Shown here: one piece after another, positions 1-9,186 of the stretch
How positions within the stretch are numbered: position 1 is the first letter of the stretch
Layout of the letters: every line of letters begins with the position of its first letter
DNA from: Pedobacter faecalis
GTDB taxonomy: Bacteria > Bacteroidota > Bacteroidia > Sphingobacteriales > Sphingobacteriaceae
Length of the DNA: 64,000 nucleotides
NCBI RefSeq assembly: GCF_030182585.1
Contig: NZ_JARXOW010000001.1
Location: 682,001-746,000 of the forward strand
Reading direction: 5' to 3'
Notes under the pieces: generated by a model
Databases searched by the model: none
Told to the model about the DNA's origin: nothing
What the model saw: only the letters and a program-made list of their open reading frames with translations
Translations under genes and position numbers: made by a program

Positions 1-433
1 CATAGGTATTTTCCTCGCCAAAGAAACTCAGCCGTTTGAAGGAGAGTGAGTCGAGATAGACCTTTTCGGGCATGTAAGAGGTGGAGGAGTAGGTTACGCC
101 GTCGACCGTAACATTCAAGGTGTAGCCTGTGCCGGGCATCCCCCGCATCCGCGGCGTACGGTAAACGCCTTTCTCTACTTCACGAAGGTTCACATCCTGT
201 CCGGGGATAGACAGCACCACTTTAGCGCCTGCAACACCATTGAAGCTATTGGGTTCGGTGAAGCTGTAGGTGCGTGATACACGGACGAAATGATGCTGAT
301 AGTTGTCATTCAGACTCGCATCGATCACAATTTTAGGTTCGGCGTTGTCCAGATCAAGATCGACGACCTTTTCGCAGGCGGCCGCCGCAATTGCCACTAA
401 AAGTAAACCAATAAAAATTCTTATCCTGCCCAT
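1..433 (-). CDS. DUF4249 family lipoprotein (partial, 3' end outside window)
   Basis: The reading frame starts at the ATG at 431-433 and runs off the left edge, so about 144 N-terminal residues are visible. It opens with a hydrophobic signal peptide ending in a lipobox-like AAAC, followed by EKVVDLDLDNAEPKIVIDA, which resembles the usual start of DUF4249 proteins of Bacteroidetes. Members are predicted outer-membrane lipoproteins encoded directly after a TonB-dependent receptor. Here the start lies only 4 bases after the stop of the receptor at 438-2768, so the two are almost certainly co-transcribed. The ligand is unknown; the arrangement suggests a surface partner of the receptor by analogy with SusD-type proteins, which is inference. 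Confidence 0.85.
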   Translation of the reverse strand, partial: MGRIRIFIGLLLVAIAAAACEKVVDLDLDNAEPKIVIDASLNDNYQHHFVRVSRTYSFTEPNSFNGVAGAKVVLSIPGQDVNLREVEKGVYRTPRMRGMPGTGYTLNVTVDGVTYSSTSYMPEKVYLDSLSFKRLSFFGEENTY

Positions 434-437
434 CTGC

Positions 438-2768
438 TTAAAATTTAAAGTTCCACGTTACCGAAGGTATTATACCAAATAAGGTGGTTTGAACGGCCTG
501 AGTCCTTTCAGGATCGTCGGGATTATCTTCGAAGTCGATTGAAAAAGCGTTATGGCGGTTGTAAAGGTTGTAGATCCCGAACGACCAGTTGGACTGTATT
601 TTGCGTCCCGGCTTGCCTTCTAAAGTCGCGGATACATCCAGACGGTGGTAGTCGGGTGTCCGGTACCCGTTCTTTTCGGTGTAATAGAATACTGTGCGAC
701 CGTTGATCTGGTATTTACCGCTTGGAAAAGTAACCGCATTTCCGGTGTTATAAACGAACACGGACGAGAAGGTCCAGCGTTTGCCCGGCTTGTAAATTCC
801 GACGAGCGAAAGATCGTGCGTCCTGTCCTGACGGGCGTAAAACCAACGGCCATCATCTATGGCATCAAACTGCCGCTGGGTGCGCGACCAGGTATAGCCC
901 AGCCATCCGTTAAGCTTTCCGAAACGCTTCTTAAAAAACAGCTCTATACCGTAGGCCCGGCCATCGCCATACAGTAGATCGGCTTCAACATTGGCATTGC
1001 CACGAAGATCGGTACCGGTACGGTATTCGATCTGATTCTGCATCCATTTATAGTATACCTCGGCAGAAAATTCGTACTTGTTATCGCTGAAATTCCGAAA
1101 GTATCCTGAAGCGATCTGATCAGCGATCTCCGGCTTCACGTTGTTGCTATTCATGATGTACAGGTCGGTAGGCGACGTTGAGGTAGAATTGGACATCAGG
1201 TGTATATGCTGTGTGTTCCGTGTATAGGCTGCTTTAATGGAGGAGCTCGTGTTGAGCTGATAGCTGGCTGATACCCGTGGCTCCAGGTTGAAGTAGTTAC
1301 TGACCAGTTCGCCATTTCCGTAAGCGGTGGTTGTGAGCGTGTTGCCATCTTCATCGTAGGTGCGGAAATTGCCTGGGCCGAGCAGGGAGAAATTGCTGAG
1401 ACGTAGCCCATATACCAGGTTAAACCGCTCTGCCGGACTCCATTCGTTAGAGATGTAACCAGCCAGCTCTATGCCTTTGCGATCTTCATAGTTGGTGTTG
1501 TTTACACTGGATTGAGGGCCTGATTCAAGATTTCCCGGTGCTATGGTATGATGGATGGCGTTAACACCAAATTTGAGCCGGTTATTGTTGCCAATGCTGT
1601 ACTCAAAATCCTGCTTAAGGTTAAAGTCTTTGATGGCGGACTTGATCTTGAAGCTGTTCTCAGCGATCTGGTTTTCGATAACGTAATTGTAATTGCTGTA
1701 TATCAGTGAAGTATTGGAGAACAGGCGATTACTGAACAGGTGGTTCCAGCGCAGGGTAAGTGTCGAATTTCCCCAATCGAACCCAAAAGTTTCTGAAATC
1801 CCGAGATTGTCGCGGCCAAAATAACCCGACAGGAAGATGGTGTTCCGGTCGTTGATCTGATAGTTGGCTTTGGCATTCAAGTCGTAAAAATAGAGTGTGT
1901 TCCCTCTTACTGAGCTGTCGGGCGACAAGGCCAGGAAGGCGTCGAGATAGGTGCGCCTGCCGCTAATCATGAAAGAACCTTTGTCTTTCGAGAGTGGCCC
2001 CTCCACTTTGAGCCGGGAGGAAATAAGGCCAATACCTCCTTCTGCGGCAAACTCCTTTTTGTTCCCGTCGTTCATCTTTATGTCGACAACCGATGCGAGC
2101 CGACCACCGTACTGAGCGGGCATACCTCCCTTATATACACTAACATCCTTTATGGCGTCTGAATTAAATGTAGAGAAGAAGCCGAGTAAATGGGAGGCGT
2201 TATATACCGGAGCTTCGTCGAGCAAGATGAGATTCTGATCGGTGGAGCCGCCCCGCACATAAAATCCGCTGTTGCCCTCCCCTGCTGATTTGATCCCGGG
2301 TAGCAGTTGAATGGTTTTGAGCACGTCGCGTTCGCCCAGTAGTACAGGTACGTCGTTGATTTCCCGAACGTTCATTTTCTGCAGGCCCATTTGCGGGTTG
2401 ATCACATTTTCGTTTTGTCTGGTAGCAGATATGACCACTTCACTGAGCTGGTTGTCTTCCGTAAGTGCTACGTTTAAGCGCGTGTCTTTCCCCAGCATTA
2501 TGGTTTGGTTTTCGGTCTTGTAGCCCACAAAACTGATGGTAACGCTGTAGCTACCTGCCGGGGCGCTTAACGAAAAGAAGCCGTAGGCATTGGTAACGGC
2601 ACCGCTGGTAACCTGGCCGCTTATTCTAACACTGGCACCTATTAACGTTTCACCTGTTGTGGCATCGGTTATGGTCCCGTTTATGGTATATTTATTCTGT
2701 GCCGCAGATAACTTACTTAACCCTACTATCAGCAAGATCAGCAACACGCATCGATGTAGCTTTTGCAT
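438..2768 (-). CDS. TonB-dependent receptor with carboxypeptidase-like N-domain
   Basis: Outer-membrane active transporter of unknown substrate, 776 residues from the chosen ATG at 2766-2768; the frame is open 28 codons further upstream, but this ATG gives a clean signal peptide (MQKLHRCVLLILLIVGLSKL, cut after AAQ). Residues about 27-110 form a carboxypeptidase-regulatory-like beta-sandwich (NGTITDATTGETLIGASVRI). The plug follows, with the segment VLLGERDVLKTIQLLPGIKS and the GNSGFYVRGGSTDQNLILLD motif, then a long beta-barrel ending in a C-terminal aromatic (TWNFKF). It is followed 4 bases later by the DUF4249 lipoprotein, a standard pairing in this phylum. The type of uptake (siderophore, peptide, other) cannot be read from the sequence. 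Confidence 0.93.
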   Translation of the reverse strand: MQKLHRCVLLILLIVGLSKLSAAQNKYTINGTITDATTGETLIGASVRISGQVTSGAVTNAYGFFSLSAPAGSYSVTISFVGYKTENQTIMLGKDTRLNVALTEDNQLSEVVISATRQNENVINPQMGLQKMNVREINDVPVLLGERDVLKTIQLLPGIKSAGEGNSGFYVRGGSTDQNLILLDEAPVYNASHLLGFFSTFNSDAIKDVSVYKGGMPAQYGGRLASVVDIKMNDGNKKEFAAEGGIGLISSRLKVEGPLSKDKGSFMISGRRTYLDAFLALSPDSSVRGNTLYFYDLNAKANYQINDRNTIFLSGYFGRDNLGISETFGFDWGNSTLTLRWNHLFSNRLFSNTSLIYSNYNYVIENQIAENSFKIKSAIKDFNLKQDFEYSIGNNNRLKFGVNAIHHTIAPGNLESGPQSSVNNTNYEDRKGIELAGYISNEWSPAERFNLVYGLRLSNFSLLGPGNFRTYDEDGNTLTTTAYGNGELVSNYFNLEPRVSASYQLNTSSSIKAAYTRNTQHIHLMSNSTSTSPTDLYIMNSNNVKPEIADQIASGYFRNFSDNKYEFSAEVYYKWMQNQIEYRTGTDLRGNANVEADLLYGDGRAYGIELFFKKRFGKLNGWLGYTWSRTQRQFDAIDDGRWFYARQDRTHDLSLVGIYKPGKRWTFSSVFVYNTGNAVTFPSGKYQINGRTVFYYTEKNGYRTPDYHRLDVSATLEGKPGRKIQSNWSFGIYNLYNRHNAFSIDFEDNPDDPERTQAVQTTLFGIIPSVTWNFKF

Positions 2769-2855
2769 ACTTTTTCCTCGGCTGTAAAAGTAACAAACAA
2801 AAACCAATAGACGGTATAGAACAAACATTATCTTAGAACCTATGTTTCTCATTTA

Positions 2856-3860
2856 ATGGCATTAATCAGTTTTACGAGCAAGGGTATTTATTGCCCGCAG
2901 GGCAAGTTCTACATAGATCCCTGGCAACCGGTGGATCTTGCGGTGACTACACACGGGCACGCCGATCACGTGCGTTGGGGCAACAGGGCTTATTTATGTC
3001 ATAAATTGACGGAACCGATTTTGCGCCAAAGACTTGCTGAGGATTTAAGCATACAAACATTGGGATACAATGAGGAGATCAGCATCAATGGTGTAAAGCT
3101 GAGCATGTTCCCGGCCGGACATGTGATCGGTTCGGCGCAGATACGCCTGGAATATAGAGGTGAAGTTGCGGTGGTGTCGGGCGACTACAAGGTGGAGCAC
3201 GACGGCGTGAGCACGGGTTTTGAACCGGTAAAGTGCCATACTTTTGTGTCGGAAAGTACTTTTGGTCTGCCTATTTACAAATGGCAGCCTCAGCAGGTGA
3301 TCTTTAACCAGATCAGGGATTGGGTGGGGGCCAACAAAGACAGAAATAAAACCAGTGTACTTGTTGCCTACAGTCTCGGTAAGGCGCAACGGCTGATCAA
3401 TGGCCTGGCTGGTTTCAGCAATATCTATGTACATAACAGTATTGCGAACCTGAATGACAGATTTATAGCGGCTGGTGTGGATTTGCCTGAAGCCATCCGG
3501 ATTTCGCCGGAACTGCGAAAGGAGGAGCTGCAAAACGGGCTGGTGATTGTGCCCCCGGCCATGGCCGATGGTCGCTGGGTGAAAAATCTGATCAGTCCGG
3601 CCGTAGGCGTTTGCTCCGGATGGATGCGGGTACGGGCTGGCCGACGATGGAGAAGTGCGGACGCAGGTTTTGCGCTGAGCGATCATGCTGACTGGCCGGG
3701 ACTGCTGGATGCGATTAAAGCTACCGAAGCGGAAAAGGTGTTTGTGACGCATGGATTTACGGCTACGTTCTCGAAATACCTGAACGAGATTGGGATTGCG
3801 GCTGAAGAGGTGAAGACCCAATACGGAACAGAAGAGGAAGAAAGCGAGGTGGTGGAATGA
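2856..3860 (+). CDS. Ligase-associated DNA exonuclease (MBL/beta-CASP-like)
   Basis: Predicted metallo-beta-lactamase-fold nuclease of the ligase-associated repair cluster, 334 residues. The metal-binding motif HGHADH is at residues 33-38 (TTHGHADHVRWG), and further ligands are expected at GHVIGSAQI and SGDYKVEHDG. A late H in FALSDHADW and the THGF segment fit the SNM1/CPSF73-like class of nucleases that act on DNA ends. It is the first gene of a four-gene operon; its last four bases (ATGA) overlap the start of the ligase gene. A TATGTTTC element at 2841-2848 may be the operon's -7 box. Assignment is strong from gene order plus motif; the polarity of its nuclease activity is not visible here. 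Confidence 0.92.
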   Translation: MALISFTSKGIYCPQGKFYIDPWQPVDLAVTTHGHADHVRWGNRAYLCHKLTEPILRQRLAEDLSIQTLGYNEEISINGVKLSMFPAGHVIGSAQIRLEYRGEVAVVSGDYKVEHDGVSTGFEPVKCHTFVSESTFGLPIYKWQPQQVIFNQIRDWVGANKDRNKTSVLVAYSLGKAQRLINGLAGFSNIYVHNSIANLNDRFIAAGVDLPEAIRISPELRKEELQNGLVIVPPAMADGRWVKNLISPAVGVCSGWMRVRAGRRWRSADAGFALSDHADWPGLLDAIKATEAEKVFVTHGFTATFSKYLNEIGIAAEEVKTQYGTEEEESEVVE

Positions 3861-5449
3861 GAAGATTTACTCAGCTGATCCAGGAGCTTGAAACAAGCAA
3901 CAAAACGAATGATAAGATAGCCGCGCTGGTAAACTATTTTACGGAAGCAGATGATCGTGATAAACCATATGTGATTGCCATGTTTACCGGCAAGCGGCCT
4001 AAGCGACCGGTAAATACTTCTCTGATAAGACAATGGGCCGTAGAGCTGAGCGGTATACCGGAGTGGCTGTTTGCCGAAAGTTATCATAATGTGGGCGATT
4101 TAAGTGAAACGATTGCGCTGGTACTGCCCCCGCCCTCCCATAGGGCCGAACGTAAGCTGCATGAATGGGTTGCTGACCTTAGCGCGCTGCGCACGAAGAG
4201 CGAGGAGGAGAAAAAGGCATTTATTGTGCAGGCATGGGATAGCCTGGAACCTCAGGAGCGATTTGTATTTAACAAGCTGATCTCAGGGAATTTCAGAATC
4301 GGTGTATCTAATAAGATGCTGGTAAACGCGCTGGCGAAGATAAGTGATGTAGACCCCAGCAAGATTATGCACAGCATTATGGGACAATGGCAACCGGACG
4401 TGATCAGTTACGTGGATCTGCTTGCGGGTGTGCATGTAAATACGGACAATTCCTGGCCCTATCCTTTTTGCCTGGCTTATGCCCTTGAAGCTGAACCCGC
4501 CTCGCTCGGCGAGGTGAGCGAATGGCAGGCTGAATGGAAATGGGACGGCATAAGAGGTCAGATCGTAAAACGGAATGGCGAACTCTTTATCTGGTCGCGC
4601 GGCGAGGAACTGGTAACCGAACAATTTCCTGAACTGCACTTTTTGCGGGAAAAGCTGCAAGATGGGACGGTACTGGATGGTGAGATTCTTTCGGTACGCG
4701 ATGGACAGGTGCAGGCTTTTAGTCTCCTGCAGCAGAGGCTAAACCGCAAAACAATCAGTAAATCGCAGTTGAACGACGCACCGATAGGCTTTTTTGTGTA
4801 CGATCTGCTGGAACACAATACCCGGGATATGCGCGATGTCGCTTTGAGAGAAAGGCGGCGCTTGTTAGAACAGGTATTCGCCGAGATAGGTGACGCCACG
4901 ATGGTGAGCCTCTCGCCTACCATCAGTTTCTCGACCTGGGAGGAGCTGGCAGAACTAAGGCAGGGTTCGCGCGATATGAACAGTGAGGGTATCATGCTCA
5001 AGAAACTGGACTCGCTCTACCATTCGGGAAGAAAACGGGGCGACTGGTGGAAATGGAAGATCAACCCCTACACCGTAGATACCGTGATGATCTACGCCCA
5101 GAAAGGAAGCGGCAGGCGCGCAAATTTTTATACAGATTACACTTTTGCGGTGCGGGATGGTGATAAGCTGGTTACCGTTGCGAAAGCCTATTCGGGTTTA
5201 ACCGATAAAGAGATAAAAGAGGTAAATTCGTTTGTGCTAAAAAACGCGGTAGAAAAATTCGGCCCGGTAAGAACGGTGAAACCTGAGCTGGTCTTCGAAA
5301 TCGCTTTTGAAGGTATTGCAGAAAGTAAACGTCATAAAGCGGGACTTGCTCTTCGCTTTCCCCGCATCGCGAGGTGGCGAAAAGACAAAAAGGCGGACGA
5401 GATCAATACGCTGGACGATTTGAGGCAGTTGCTGCAATCGACACTGTAA
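3857..5449 (+). CDS. ATP-dependent DNA ligase (cluster-type)
   Basis: Seals nicks in DNA using ATP; 530 residues. An N-terminal DNA-binding domain (about 1-200, FNKLISGNFRIGVSNKML) precedes the nucleotidyltransferase domain, where the active-site lysine K228 sits in motif I (EWKWDGIRG). The further ligase motifs WSRGEE, LDGEILSVRDG and the C-terminal KWKINPYTVD are present, then an OB-fold ends the protein with the usual FPRIARWRKDK. This is an extra, ATP-dependent enzyme; Bacteroidetes use NAD-dependent LigA for replication. It overlaps the exonuclease gene by 4 bases and the helicase follows after 5 bases, so it belongs to a repair operon. Confidence 0.95.
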   Translation: MRRFTQLIQELETSNKTNDKIAALVNYFTEADDRDKPYVIAMFTGKRPKRPVNTSLIRQWAVELSGIPEWLFAESYHNVGDLSETIALVLPPPSHRAERKLHEWVADLSALRTKSEEEKKAFIVQAWDSLEPQERFVFNKLISGNFRIGVSNKMLVNALAKISDVDPSKIMHSIMGQWQPDVISYVDLLAGVHVNTDNSWPYPFCLAYALEAEPASLGEVSEWQAEWKWDGIRGQIVKRNGELFIWSRGEELVTEQFPELHFLREKLQDGTVLDGEILSVRDGQVQAFSLLQQRLNRKTISKSQLNDAPIGFFVYDLLEHNTRDMRDVALRERRRLLEQVFAEIGDATMVSLSPTISFSTWEELAELRQGSRDMNSEGIMLKKLDSLYHSGRKRGDWWKWKINPYTVDTVMIYAQKGSGRRANFYTDYTFAVRDGDKLVTVAKAYSGLTDKEIKEVNSFVLKNAVEKFGPVRTVKPELVFEIAFEGIAESKRHKAGLALRFPRIARWRKDKKADEINTLDDLRQLLQSTL

Positions 5450-5454
5450 TTTTT

Positions 5455-7956
5455 ATGGATATAGAGACAAGTAAGGGTTACAAACAGGTAATAAAATGGC
5501 TGAAAAGCGACCGCAGAAAGCCTTTTAAATTTCAGACGGATGCCTGGCAGTACTACGCGGAAGGCTACAGCGGGCTGGTGAACGCCCCAACCGGTTTCGG
5601 AAAAACATACTCGCTCTTTCTTGCGGTGGTGATTGATGAAATGAACAGGCGGGCTTCGGCCGGCACAAAAAAACATACGGGCGGCTTAAAACTGATCTGG
5701 ATTACGCCTTTGCGCTCGCTGGCTAAAGACTTGGCACGGGCCATGACGGTGGTATGTAATGAGATGGAACTGGGCTGGTCGGTAGGCGTACGCAATGGCG
5801 ACACGGCACAGAGTGAAAAGCTGAAACAGAAGAAACAGATGCCGGATGTGTTGATCATCACGCCGGAAAGCATGCATTTGCTCCTCGCTCAAAAAAGTAC
5901 CCTTAATTATTTCAGTGAGCTCCAATGTATTGTGGCCGACGAGTGGCATGAGCTGATTGGCAGCAAACGCGGCGTGATGGCTGAGCTGGCGATATCGAGG
6001 ATCAAGGGACTTTTGTATGAGCAGCACCCGGAAAGATTGCTTCGCATATGGGGTATATCGGCAACCATCGGGAATATGGAACAGGCCCTGGATGTGCTGG
6101 TTCCCTATGCGGATTTGCTGAAGGTGATTGTGACCGCCGATATCGAGAAGAAAATTACGATCAAATCCATCCTGCCCGATCATATTGACATGCTGCCCTG
6201 GGCTGGTCACCTGGGCCATAAACTGGCGCCTAAGCTGCTCCCTGTGATCTATGCGAGCAAGACGACGCTGATCTTTACCAACACGAGAGGTCAGGCAGAG
6301 CTGTGGTACCAGACCTTGCTTGCAACGGATGAGAACCTGGCGGGCCAGCTGGCCATCCACCATGGTTCGATAGATCATGAACTGCGCAACTGGATCGAGG
6401 ATGCGCTGCATTCGGGTATATTGAAAGCGGTAGTGTGTACTTCTTCACTGGATCTGGGTGTGGACTTTAAACCGGTAGACACCGTGGTGCAGATCGGATC
6501 ACCGAAGGGCGTTGCGCGCTTCCTGCAGCGAGCAGGGCGTAGCGGGCACTCCCCTTTTGAGACGTCCAAGATTTACTTCCTGCCCACGCATGCCCTTGAA
6601 CTTGTGGAGGCGGCGGCGATTAAAGAAGCCGCCCGGACACAGAACATTGAGAGCCGGGAGCCCATGGTGATGGTGTTTGATACACTTGTACAGTACCTGG
6701 TTACGCTTGCGGTGGGCGACGGCTTTGACGACGAGGTAATTTTTAATGAGGTGCGGCAGACTTACGCTTTCAGGGAACTGCTGCCTGAGGAGTGGAACTG
6801 GATCATGCAGTTTATTACCACCGGCGGCGACAGTCTGACAGCCTACAATGAGTTCAGCAAAGTAGAGCGTGTAGAGGGCCGCTGGAAAGTTACCAGCCGG
6901 CAGATCGCCATGCGGCACCGGTTGAGCATTGGTACGATTGTGAGCGATCCGATGATGAAGGTTAAATTTCTGAGCGGCGGCTTTATTGGCATGATTGAGG
7001 AGTCTTTTATCTCAAAAATGAAACCGGGCAATAGTTTTACCCTGGCGGGGCGTGTACTGGAATTCATCATGATCAAAGACATGATGGTGATTGTGAAGAA
7101 GAGCAAGCAGAAACAGGCGATAAACCCAAGCTGGATGGGCGGGCGGATTTCGCTTACGGCCAATCTGGGCAGCGTGCTACGCAAAAAATACAATGAAACG
7201 CTGGATAAAAAGCATGGTGACGAGGAACTGGACTTTATCCTACCTCTGTTTGAACGGCAGGCCAGGGTGTCGCACGTACCTAAGCACAATGAATTTTTGA
7301 TTGAAATGATCGAAACACGCGACGGTTTCCACTTTTTTGGATATCCGTTTGAAGGGCGGCAGGTACATGAGATCATGGCTGCGCTGATTGCTTACCGGCT
7401 GGCCAAAATTAAACCGATCACGTTTTCTATTGCGATGAACGACTATGGTTTTGAGCTGTTGAGTGAACAGCCCATTCCGCTAGATGAAGCCAATGTGAAA
7501 AGCATTTTTAGTCCGGTGAACCTTGCGGACGATATTGTTTCGAGCATTAACGCTACAGAAATGGCCCGGAGGAAGTTCCGGGACATTGCCTGCATATCGG
7601 GTCTGGTATTTCAGGGATATCCTGGGAAGTATGTGGCCAATAAGCACCTGCAGTCGTCTGCCGCATTATTTTTCAACGTGTTTAGCGATTATGATAAACA
7701 TAACTTATTATTGCGCCAGGCTTATGATGAAGCCTTTTACCAGCAAATTGAAGAACCAAGGCTTGCTGCGGCTTTACACAGGATACAGGCCAGCGAGATT
7801 GTTATTGTACGGACCGACAGGTACACACCTTTGTGTTTCCCGATCAAGGTTGACAGTTTGCGCGACAATATGAGTTCGGAGGAGTTAAGTCAGCGCATCG
7901 TGAGGATGACTGCTGAGGCGGAGAAGAAGAATGCAAGAAGGAAAAATGACCATTGA
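5455..7956 (+). CDS. Ligase-associated DEXH-box helicase (Lhr-like)
   Basis: ATP-dependent DNA helicase of the Lhr family, 833 residues from the ATG at 5455; a longer open frame starts at 5374 inside the ligase gene, but the internal ATG lies just after the ligase stop and is preferred. Walker A is APTGFGKT (44-51), the Walker B/DEXH box is DEWH (162-165), motif III is SATIG, and the second RecA domain carries TSSLDLGVDFKPVD and QRAGRSGH. The C-terminal half is the winged-helix/Lhr-core region. Its gene partners (exonuclease, ligase, PdeM) define the ligase-associated cluster, so a role in processing damaged DNA before ligation is likely; the reaction itself has not been inferred from this sequence alone. 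Confidence 0.94.
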   Translation: MDIETSKGYKQVIKWLKSDRRKPFKFQTDAWQYYAEGYSGLVNAPTGFGKTYSLFLAVVIDEMNRRASAGTKKHTGGLKLIWITPLRSLAKDLARAMTVVCNEMELGWSVGVRNGDTAQSEKLKQKKQMPDVLIITPESMHLLLAQKSTLNYFSELQCIVADEWHELIGSKRGVMAELAISRIKGLLYEQHPERLLRIWGISATIGNMEQALDVLVPYADLLKVIVTADIEKKITIKSILPDHIDMLPWAGHLGHKLAPKLLPVIYASKTTLIFTNTRGQAELWYQTLLATDENLAGQLAIHHGSIDHELRNWIEDALHSGILKAVVCTSSLDLGVDFKPVDTVVQIGSPKGVARFLQRAGRSGHSPFETSKIYFLPTHALELVEAAAIKEAARTQNIESREPMVMVFDTLVQYLVTLAVGDGFDDEVIFNEVRQTYAFRELLPEEWNWIMQFITTGGDSLTAYNEFSKVERVEGRWKVTSRQIAMRHRLSIGTIVSDPMMKVKFLSGGFIGMIEESFISKMKPGNSFTLAGRVLEFIMIKDMMVIVKKSKQKQAINPSWMGGRISLTANLGSVLRKKYNETLDKKHGDEELDFILPLFERQARVSHVPKHNEFLIEMIETRDGFHFFGYPFEGRQVHEIMAALIAYRLAKIKPITFSIAMNDYGFELLSEQPIPLDEANVKSIFSPVNLADDIVSSINATEMARRKFRDIACISGLVFQGYPGKYVANKHLQSSAALFFNVFSDYDKHNLLLRQAYDEAFYQQIEEPRLAAALHRIQASEIVIVRTDRYTPLCFPIKVDSLRDNMSSEELSQRIVRMTAEAEKKNARRKNDH

Positions 7957-8581
7957 CTGCAATGGCGAACAACTGATATTAAGTAAAGAGCGGGCGATTT
8001 TCTGGCCTCGGGAGCGCATGCTGATCATTAGCGATCTTCATGTGGGCAAGTCGGCACATTTCCGTAAATCTGGTGTACCGGTGCCAGATTTGGTGGGCAC
8101 ATCTGATCTGAAGCGCCTGGCATCCCTGATCAGGGAGTTTGAGCCGGCCACGCTTTTGGTGACAGGTGATATGTTTCATAATCATCTGAACAGCGACGTG
8201 GAGGTTTTTCGCGAATGGAGAAGCAAGTATCCCGAGTTGAAGGTTGTGCTGATAAAAGGCAACCATGACCGACTGAGCGACTCGGAATATGAGGGCCTTG
8301 ATATTGAAATCTACCATAAAGAGCTATTGCTGGCCCCGTTTCGGTTTATCCACGACAAGCCAACGGTGTCTGATGCGTATTTTAATATATCCGGGCACAT
8401 CCATCCGGGGGTCGTGCTTCATGGCAGGGCAAGGCAGCGACTGAGGTTTCCTTGTTTTTATTTCAGCAGTCACTGTGCTGTTCTACCGGCATTTAGTGTG
8501 TTTACAGGGCTGTTCCTGATCAAACCTGAAACGGGCGACCGGTTTTATGCCATTACCGCGAAAGATGTGGTGGCTGTCTAA
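7931..8581 (+). CDS. pdeM: Ligase-associated DNA damage response endonuclease PdeM
   Basis: Calcineurin-type metallophosphoesterase of 216 residues that completes the ligase-associated repair operon. Metal-binding motifs are in order: SDLHVGKS, TGDMFHNH, KGNHDRL (the GNHD box) and SGHIHPG. The start overlaps the helicase gene by 26 bases if the ATG at 7931 is used; an alternative ATG at 7946 would shorten the protein by five residues and the overlap to 11. Either way translation is coupled. The stop overlaps the stop of the opposing ferritin-like gene by four bases, so no terminator lies between. Family members are manganese-dependent DNA endonucleases or phosphodiesterases. Confidence 0.92.
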   Translation: MQEGKMTIDCNGEQLILSKERAIFWPRERMLIISDLHVGKSAHFRKSGVPVPDLVGTSDLKRLASLIREFEPATLLVTGDMFHNHLNSDVEVFREWRSKYPELKVVLIKGNHDRLSDSEYEGLDIEIYHKELLLAPFRFIHDKPTVSDAYFNISGHIHPGVVLHGRARQRLRFPCFYFSSHCAVLPAFSVFTGLFLIKPETGDRFYAITAKDVVAV

Positions 8582-9186
8582 GCGATCTGTCGGCCAAGGT
8601 TGCTCATCCAGCCTTCGAACATTTCCTGTTCTATGCGAATGATCTCTGCTGCATGCTTTTGCCATTCTGGTGAGAATTCTTCCAGTTGTTTGATCATTTC
8701 TTCCAGGTGACCTTCTTCTTCAAGGATAATCGACTTAACGTTTACCCTGCTTTTTGCGTTGCTGAGCACTTCCTGATAGATGGGATACAGTTCGTCTGCC
8801 CTTACTTCGATCACATAGGTTACAAAAAGATAGGCGGCAAACTTTAACTCGTAGCCGCTTAGGTTGAACTCCTTTTTCAGGTAACGACAAGCGGCGATAT
8901 CAAGTGCGTTGAGATAGTATTTGGTGTGATCTGGTGTGAGCAATTCTTCGTTGGTATAGGTCTGAAAGAGATTTGCACCCAGTTTGTCTATTTGTTTTTT
9001 AAGATAGTAAGCATGCCTGTGCTCCTCTGCAGCATGCTTGAGGATAATGAGATGCACGCTTTCCTTGTGCTCAGATGCGGAAATCTTTTTTGCACCTGCA
9101 TTTTCCATGAATGAAAGGGTATTTAACCATTTGGCATGCAAAAGGTTATCGTTCACTATATGTTCCAGTATGGGTTTAATTTGCAT
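8578..9186 (-). CDS. Ferritin-like di-iron protein coupled to bioA, function unknown
   Basis: Predicted all-helical protein of 202 residues, not recognised as a named family. Four helices carry a spacing typical of ferritin-like di-iron carboxylate proteins: E28, E55xxH58 (AAEEHRHAYY), E127 (VIEVRADELYP) and E157xxH160 (LEEEGHLEEM), that is, two ExxH boxes plus two single glutamates. This is read from the sequence; metal binding is inference. The ATG at 9184-9186 overlaps the 3' end of bioA by 11 bases, so it is the last gene of the CDF-NUDIX-bioA operon. Possible roles are an oxygenase or oxidase linked to biotin metabolism, or an unrelated protein carried in the same transcript. Confidence 0.8.
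   Translation of the reverse strand: MQIKPILEHIVNDNLLHAKWLNTLSFMENAGAKKISASEHKESVHLIILKHAAEEHRHAYYLKKQIDKLGANLFQTYTNEELLTPDHTKYYLNALDIAACRYLKKEFNLSGYELKFAAYLFVTYVIEVRADELYPIYQEVLSNAKSRVNVKSIILEEEGHLEEMIKQLEEFSPEWQKHAAEIIRIEQEMFEGWMSNLGRQIA

Noticed and set aside
3045..3821. Long minus-strand open frame inside the exonuclease gene
   Set aside because: It lies opposite a gene with clear metallo-beta-lactamase motifs and its own translation has no recognisable domain; it is a shadow frame.
5374..5454. N-terminal extension of the helicase into the ligase gene
   Set aside because: It would need an 76-base overlap; the ATG at 5455 just after the ligase stop gives the normal start of the family.
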